From NCBI RefSeq assembly GCF_000717185.1, contig NZ_JNYE01000027.1, positions 1 to 64,000 on the forward strand: a stretch of DNA of 64,000 nt. The letters are read 5' to 3'. A model generated the notes under the pieces. It made no database searches and had not been told where the DNA came from. It saw nothing but the letters and a program-made list of their open reading frames with translations. Position 1 is the stretch's first letter, and each line of letters starts with the position of its first letter. The stretch is from Kitasatospora phosalacinea. GTDB taxonomy: Bacteria; Actinomycetota; Actinomycetes; Streptomycetales; Streptomycetaceae. Positions 59,612-64,000 of this stretch are shown here, one piece after another. The position numbers were made by a program, and so were the translations under genes.

Positions 59612-62600
59612 TCACTTCCCGTACACGCCGACCTCGTCGAGCGAGTAGCGGTTGTCGGTGCCGCGGGCCAGCATCACCACCCGGACGTGGCGGGCGTCGA
59701 CCGGGGTGAAGGCGCGGTTCTCCAGGCCGCCGCGGTCGGTGGTGGTGGAGTAGGCGGTGCGCCAGGTGGTGCTGTCGGTGGAGACGTCGATGCGGTAGGA
59801 GGTGGCGTACTGGTCGGACCAGTCGAGGACGACCCGGCCGACCTTGCGGACCGACCCCAGGTCGACGTTCAGCCAGGCGGTGGCCACCGTCTTGGAGGCC
59901 CAGCGGGTGCCGGTGCTGCCGTCGACGGCCAGCTTGGGCGGGTAGGCGACCACGATCGCGTCCTGGTAGTCGGAGGCGGTGGCGGTCGCGCCGCGGGCCA
60001 GGTTGGTCAGGTCGTCGGTGCGGCGGGCCGGGAACTCCACCACCTGCTGGTAGGTGGGCCGGTTCTGCCAGGCGATCCGCGGGACGGTGATGCCGCCCAT
60101 CGCCCGGTGCACGATCGAGTCGGCGCACAGCTGGTCGCCCGCCGCGCAGGACTTGTCGGCCGGGTACGTGGCGGTCGCCGGGGTCGCCACCGCCCGGGCG
60201 AGGGTGGTCAGCAGCACCTGGCGGCACGCGCTCAGGGCGCCGCCGCCGCAGTACGTCCGGTCCAGCGGCCCGGAGACCGGGCGGCCGAGCACCGCGCGCA
60301 GGTCCTTGTCGACGTACGACCACCAGCCGTGCTGGAACGCCGAGCCCTTGTGCGCCTCGCCCGCCGCGATGTCGCTGCCGCCGGAGGTCGCGCCCAGCTG
60401 CCCGCCGGAGGGCGTCTCGTTGATCGGCGCGACGGCGGTCAGCGCCCGCCACGCCCCGTCGCCCAGGCCGGGCCGGAACTCGCCCTCGACCAGCAGCGGC
60501 CACCAGGCGTCCAGCACCCGGATCGCCTCCGCGTCGGTGTACGCGCCCGCGCCCTTGCTCGCCTCGCGCCGGTGCGAGCCGCCCGCCGCCCAGGCCCGCA
60601 GCTTCGTGATCGCGTCGGCGGCGGCCGGGTCGGTGACCGGCGCCGAGTCCAGCACCGCGAGCAGCTCGGGCAGCACCCGTTCGGCCCGCAGGTCGACGTT
60701 GGCGGCGTCCTCCATCGCCTTGACCAGGTCGGTGCGGGTGACGCCGCCGCGCTGCACCAGCGCCTTCACCCGGGTGTCCAGCAGGTCGGCCCGGTGGACG
60801 GCGCCGTTGCCCCAGGCGGAGGTGAAGCCCGGCGCCTGCTTGTTGTTCCAACTGACGTAGTAGTCCTGGTCGGTGGACTGGGCGTGCCGGGCGGGCGGTT
60901 CGACCGCCGGGGTGTTGGCGGCCCGGTCCCAGCCCTGCCAGGTGTAGGCGGGCCGGGCCAGGACCGGCAGGTCCGGGTCGGTGCCGGGGGCGCGCAGCGG
61001 TTCGGCGCCGGAGTTGTAGTACGCGGTGTGGTCGGCGTCCGCGTAGAACCAGTTGAAGGTGTAGCCGATGTCCTGCGCGGCGCGCTGGAACGCCGCCGCC
61101 GAGGTGATCGCCGCCGGGTCGTTGAACTGCTGGAACCCGACCACCGAGTCGACCTCGTGCTGGTAGGTGGAGCGCAGCGCGGTGTACGCCACCGGCCGCC
61201 CGCCGACCGTCCCGGTGTGGGTGACCAGCCCGTACGCCGAGCGCAGCGTCACCAGGTCGTAGGCGCCCGCCGCGGTGGCGTCCGCGGTGGTCGGCTGCCA
61301 GGCGTTGTGCCTGGTCAGCTGCTCGAACGGGGTGCAGGTGCCGTCCAGCAGGTAGCTGCGCGAGGAGGTGGACGGGGCGCCGCCGCCGGGCTCGCACAGG
61401 TCGACCGCGAAGGTGTCGGTGATGTCCTGGTTGGCGGAGGTCGCACTCCACGAGTAGTCCAGGCCGCGGCCGATCTCCACGTAGAAGCTCAGCCCCGGGA
61501 AGGACGCGCCCCGGCTGCGCAGGCCCGGGCCGTCCAGCTCCTGCACCATCAGGATCTGCGGCGCGTAGTAGCCGGTCTGCGGGCCGAAAACCGCCACCGG
61601 GTGCCCGGAGGCGGTGTGCGCGCCGGACACCAGCAGGGCGTTCGACATGCCCTTCTTCGCGGTGATCAGGTCGGCGGGCAGCACGCCCTCGGCGGCGGAG
61701 GGCGCCGCGGCGGTGGCCGCGGCGGTGGCCGCGCTCCCCGTGCCGTTGGCGGCGTGCGACAGCTCGGTGACCGACCCCGGGTCCGGCAGCGCGGTGCCCA
61801 CCGGGTCGGCGGGCGAGGCCGCGTACGGGAAGGAGGTGCCGTCGTGCACGGTGGCGGTCGCCTCCGGGTCGTCCCCGGCCCGCCAGGCCGCGTACGCCCG
61901 GTCGCCCGCCTCGGTGCCGTACTGCTGCCGCAGGGCGAGCCGGGCCAGCGCGTTGCCGACCTCGCCGCCCCCGCCGCCGCCGAAGATCGCCCCGATCACC
62001 GAGGAGATCGCCACCACGTCGGTGTCCGTGAACGGCTCGATGGTCGAACCGTGCCCGGTCAGCACGTACTCGCCCGGGTAGTTGTTCGCCGCGACGTCCG
62101 CCGCCGCGAAGGCGTTCAGGCCCGCCACGTAGTCCTGCACGTCCTGCCAGGCCTGCGCCCCGCGCGGCCCGGACGCCCGCACCCGGTCGATCTGCTGCTG
62201 CAGGTCCGCCTCGGTGTACGGGGCCACCGCCCACAGGCTCTGCTCCAGCGCCCGGTTGCCCGGCGCGCCGCCCGCGAACGAGGACAGCTGCCCGCGCCCC
62301 ACGTGCCGCAGCACGTCGATCAGCCAGAGCCGGTCCTGCCCGGCCGCGTACCCCGCGCCGAACTCGGTGTCGGACCGGGTGACGCCCTTGACGTGCGGCG
62401 TCCCCGTCGCCTTGTCCCGGGTGATGGTCACCCCGGCGCGCGGCGTGCTGGTGCTCTCCACTTGCCCGGCGGGCACCCCGAACGAGGCGTCGTTGAAGTA
62501 GTCCGACAGCTGGTCGGGCGTCAGGCCGCTGTAGTCGTGCAGCAGCGCGTCGTACCGGTCGACCTGGTCGGCCGAGTGCGCCGGGCGGGTGCCCACGCTC

Positions 62601-62818
62601 TGGTGCAGCAGGATCCCGGCCAGCGTGGCGTGCCCGTTCTCACCCGCCGTCAGGATGTCCTGGCACTGGCCCAGGCACGGGTCGCCGGCGGCGGGGGCGG
62701 GCCCGGCGGCCGCCGCGGCGGCCGGCTGGGCGGTGAGCGCGCCGAGCAGCAGCGCGGTGGAGGCGAGCAAGGCGAGGGCGGCCGAACGCAGTCGGCGCGG
62801 AACGGGGGCAGCGGGCAC
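59612..62818 (-). CDS. Secreted penicillin-acylase-family (Ntn-hydrolase) enzyme with C-terminal discoidin domain
   Basis: A 1068-residue exported enzyme. GTG 62818 with GGAAGAGG upstream; signal peptide ends near 'QPAAAAAAGP'. The alpha-chain part ('ITRDKATGTPHVKGVTRSDT', 'GAGYAAGQDRLWLIDVLRHV') is followed by the predicted autocatalytic nucleophile Ser392 in 'KKGMSNALLVSG'. The beta chain contains 'YSWSATSANQDITDTFAVDL'. The last ~140 residues are a discoidin/F5-8C domain ('LAVDGSTGTRWASKTVATAW', 'YRIDVSTDSTTWRTAYSTTT'), which probably binds a carbohydrate. Substrates of the family include acyl-homoserine lactones, acylated lipopeptides and beta-lactams. Confidence 0.93.
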   Translation of the reverse strand: MPAAPVPRRLRSAALALLASTALLLGALTAQPAAAAAAGPAPAAGDPCLGQCQDILTAGENGHATLAGILLHQSVGTRPAHSADQVDRYDALLHDYSGLTPDQLSDYFNDASFGVPAGQVESTSTPRAGVTITRDKATGTPHVKGVTRSDTEFGAGYAAGQDRLWLIDVLRHVGRGQLSSFAGGAPGNRALEQSLWAVAPYTEADLQQQIDRVRASGPRGAQAWQDVQDYVAGLNAFAAADVAANNYPGEYVLTGHGSTIEPFTDTDVVAISSVIGAIFGGGGGGEVGNALARLALRQQYGTEAGDRAYAAWRAGDDPEATATVHDGTSFPYAASPADPVGTALPDPGSVTELSHAANGTGSAATAAATAAAPSAAEGVLPADLITAKKGMSNALLVSGAHTASGHPVAVFGPQTGYYAPQILMVQELDGPGLRSRGASFPGLSFYVEIGRGLDYSWSATSANQDITDTFAVDLCEPGGGAPSTSSRSYLLDGTCTPFEQLTRHNAWQPTTADATAAGAYDLVTLRSAYGLVTHTGTVGGRPVAYTALRSTYQHEVDSVVGFQQFNDPAAITSAAAFQRAAQDIGYTFNWFYADADHTAYYNSGAEPLRAPGTDPDLPVLARPAYTWQGWDRAANTPAVEPPARHAQSTDQDYYVSWNNKQAPGFTSAWGNGAVHRADLLDTRVKALVQRGGVTRTDLVKAMEDAANVDLRAERVLPELLAVLDSAPVTDPAAADAITKLRAWAAGGSHRREASKGAGAYTDAEAIRVLDAWWPLLVEGEFRPGLGDGAWRALTAVAPINETPSGGQLGATSGGSDIAAGEAHKGSAFQHGWWSYVDKDLRAVLGRPVSGPLDRTYCGGGALSACRQVLLTTLARAVATPATATYPADKSCAAGDQLCADSIVHRAMGGITVPRIAWQNRPTYQQVVEFPARRTDDLTNLARGATATASDYQDAIVVAYPPKLAVDGSTGTRWASKTVATAWLNVDLGSVRKVGRVVLDWSDQYATSYRIDVSTDSTTWRTAYSTTTDRGGLENRAFTPVDARHVRVVMLARGTDNRYSLDEVGVYGK

Positions 62819-62941
62819 CTGGACCTCTTCCTGACAGTGGGTATCGGAAGCTCGGGCGCACGCTAGTCCGTGAAGTGACCGCCGGGTAGGGGTCGCGCGG
62901 ACGTTGCCATGGAACTGTCATCCACCTGTCACGCAAGCGGA

Positions 62942-62956
62942 CTGACGGAAGGTCAG
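62942..62956. promoter_or_regulatory. Dyad CTGACGGAAGGTCAG at the end of the regulator gene
   Basis: The arms CTGAC/GTCAG are spaced by five bases and include the TGA stop of the MmyB-type regulator. It differs at one base from the copy at 21540-21554. Confidence 0.35.
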
Positions 62957-63864
62957 GAAACCCCGGCGGAGCGGCCGGAACCGGTGGGGACGGGGTCGGG
63001 GTCGGGGGCGGGGGCGGGGGTGGGGGCGGCAGGTCCGGCGAGTTCGGCGAGGACGTGCAGGGCGGCCTGGGAGGGGGAGCCCTCCTCGGCGGTGTAGGTG
63101 ACCAGGGTCTGGTCGGCGTCGCCGGGCAGGGTCAGGCTCTCGTAGGCGACGGTGAACTCGCCCACCGCGGGGTGGCGCAGGTGGTAGCTGCCGTGGGTCT
63201 TCTCCCGGAGCTCCTGCTGCTCCCACAACCTCCCGAACTCGCCGCTGCGCTCGGACAGTTCCGCGACCAGTGCCGGGTACGCGGGGTCGCCGGGGTGACG
63301 GCCCAGGTCGAGCCGCAGGTAGGCGACGACGTCCCGGGCCTTGGCCTCCCAGTCGACGAAGCGGCTGCGCAGCTCCTCGTGGCAGAACACCAGCCACGCC
63401 TTGTTGAGCTGCTCGGCCGGGAGCGCCGCGAAGTCGACCATCATGGCGGCCATCGGCGCGTTCCAGGCCAGCACGTCGGTGCGGCGGCCCACCACGTACG
63501 CCGGGGTGTGCGGCATCGAGTCCATCAGCCGCCGCAGGCCCGGACGCACCTGCTGCACCGGCGTCGGCAGCGGCCCGCCGGTGGCCCGCACCAGCCGGTG
63601 CAGGTGGCCGGTCTCGACCGCGTCCAGGCGCAGCGCCCGGGCGACGGCGTCGACGATCGCGTCGGACACGTTCTCGGCCCGGCCCTGCTCGAAACGGGTG
63701 TAGTAGTCGGCGCTCACCCCGGCGAGCTGGGCCAACTCCTCCCGGCGCAGCCCCGGCACCCGCCGCCGCTCGCCGAAACCCCGCAGCCCCGCGTCCTCCG
63801 GACGGATCCGGGCGCGGCGGGAGCGCAGGAAGGCACCGAGGTCGGCTCGTCGGTTCATGACCAT
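62953..63864 (-). CDS. XRE-family regulator with MmyB-like ligand domain
   Basis: A 303-residue transcription regulator. The N-terminal helix-turn-helix is 'LRREELAQLAGVSADYYTRF', and the C-terminal part ('PAYVVGRRTDVLAWNAPMAA', 'TYTAEEGSPSQAALHVLAEL') is the MmyB-like PAS-related domain. These actinobacterial regulators bind fatty acids or other small ligands and often repress a neighbouring gene. It is transcribed toward the penicillin acylase gene on the same strand, 134 bp before its start. ATG 63858 is an alternative. Proline-rich tail encoded by a G-rich run at 63000-63030. Confidence 0.92.
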   Translation of the reverse strand: MVMNRRADLGAFLRSRRARIRPEDAGLRGFGERRRVPGLRREELAQLAGVSADYYTRFEQGRAENVSDAIVDAVARALRLDAVETGHLHRLVRATGGPLPTPVQQVRPGLRRLMDSMPHTPAYVVGRRTDVLAWNAPMAAMMVDFAALPAEQLNKAWLVFCHEELRSRFVDWEAKARDVVAYLRLDLGRHPGDPAYPALVAELSERSGEFGRLWEQQELREKTHGSYHLRHPAVGEFTVAYESLTLPGDADQTLVTYTAEEGSPSQAALHVLAELAGPAAPTPAPAPDPDPVPTGSGRSAGVS

Positions 63865-63939
63865 GATCCTAGTGAACGGGTGGGGGAGCCGTCGGGGGCG
63901 GAACCAGGGGCGGCGAACGGCGAACGGAGGACGGTGGGT

Positions 63940-64000
63940 GTGAAGTCGCGGGCGCGGGGCAGGCGGTGGGTGCGGCGGACGCGGGCCCGGCCGACTCTCC
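63940..64000 (+). CDS. Possible 5' end of a truncated gene
   Basis: GTG 63940 has GGAGG ten bases upstream (63926-63930) and opens a frame to the window edge encoding an Arg-rich N terminus ('VKSRARGRRWVRRTRARP'), as before a signal anchor. Only 20 codons are visible, so the call is weak. Confidence 0.3.
   Translation, partial: MKSRARGRRWVRRTRARPTL

Overview
The window is high-GC actinobacterial DNA with very strong GC bias at third codon positions, many GTG starts and many 4-bp ATGA/GTGA gene overlaps. An SsgA-like sporulation regulator, a DUF3040 protein, mycothiol-dependent formaldehyde detoxification and a SigK/RskA pair point to Streptomyces or a close relative such as Kitasatospora. 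No rRNA, tRNA, CRISPR array or transposase was recognised.

Positions 1-19300 hold a catecholate siderophore locus. It opens inside the last module of a peptide synthetase (A10 region plus carrier domain, no thioesterase). An MbtH-like protein, a heterodimeric ABC exporter with one degenerate ATP site, a siderophore-interacting flavoprotein and two FecCD permeases follow. After an esterase, an amidohydrolase and an unrecognised PH-like protein comes a minus-strand 2,3-dihydroxybenzoate operon: dhbA, dhbC, a remnant of a second dhbE, dhbE, dhbB and a GNAT. Two DtxR/DmdR-type iron boxes (4488-4506 and 17075-17093) place siderophore-reductase/uptake and DHB synthesis under iron control. DhbB lacks its usual carrier domain, so the aryl carrier must lie elsewhere. 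A small ABM-like protein and an acyl-CoA synthetase lie divergently.

Positions 19500-39800 are mixed chromosome: two secreted proteins, a DMT transporter, an endonuclease/exonuclease/phosphatase protein, a TerD-vWA protein, LtrA, an M4 metalloprotease, an APH-like kinase, a GDT1/TMEM165 transporter behind a manganese (yybP-ykoY) riboswitch, a P450-ferredoxin pair, an acyltransferase, mycothiol-dependent formaldehyde dehydrogenase with its MBL partner, a SUKH protein and an SsgA-like protein.

Positions 39848-47561 form a SigK locus like that of mycobacteria: a fasciclin lipoprotein, sigK-rskA, and a convergent operon of FAD oxidoreductase, DUF1365, CFAS-type methyltransferase and DUF1295, preceded by an SRPBCC gene. 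Three promoter-like sites of the form (C/A)ATCC-N15-CGAA lie before sigK, the lipid operon and the SRPBCC gene. A broken molybdopterin oxidoreductase sits between the fasciclin gene and sigK.

Positions 47700-64000 hold small ORFs amid short tandem repeats, a CoiA-like protein with a lost active-site motif, a BenE transporter, a VOC protein, a proline iminopeptidase fragment, a complete peptide-type ABC importer with another translationally coupled mini-ORF, a secreted penicillin-acylase-family enzyme with a discoidin domain, and an MmyB-type regulator.
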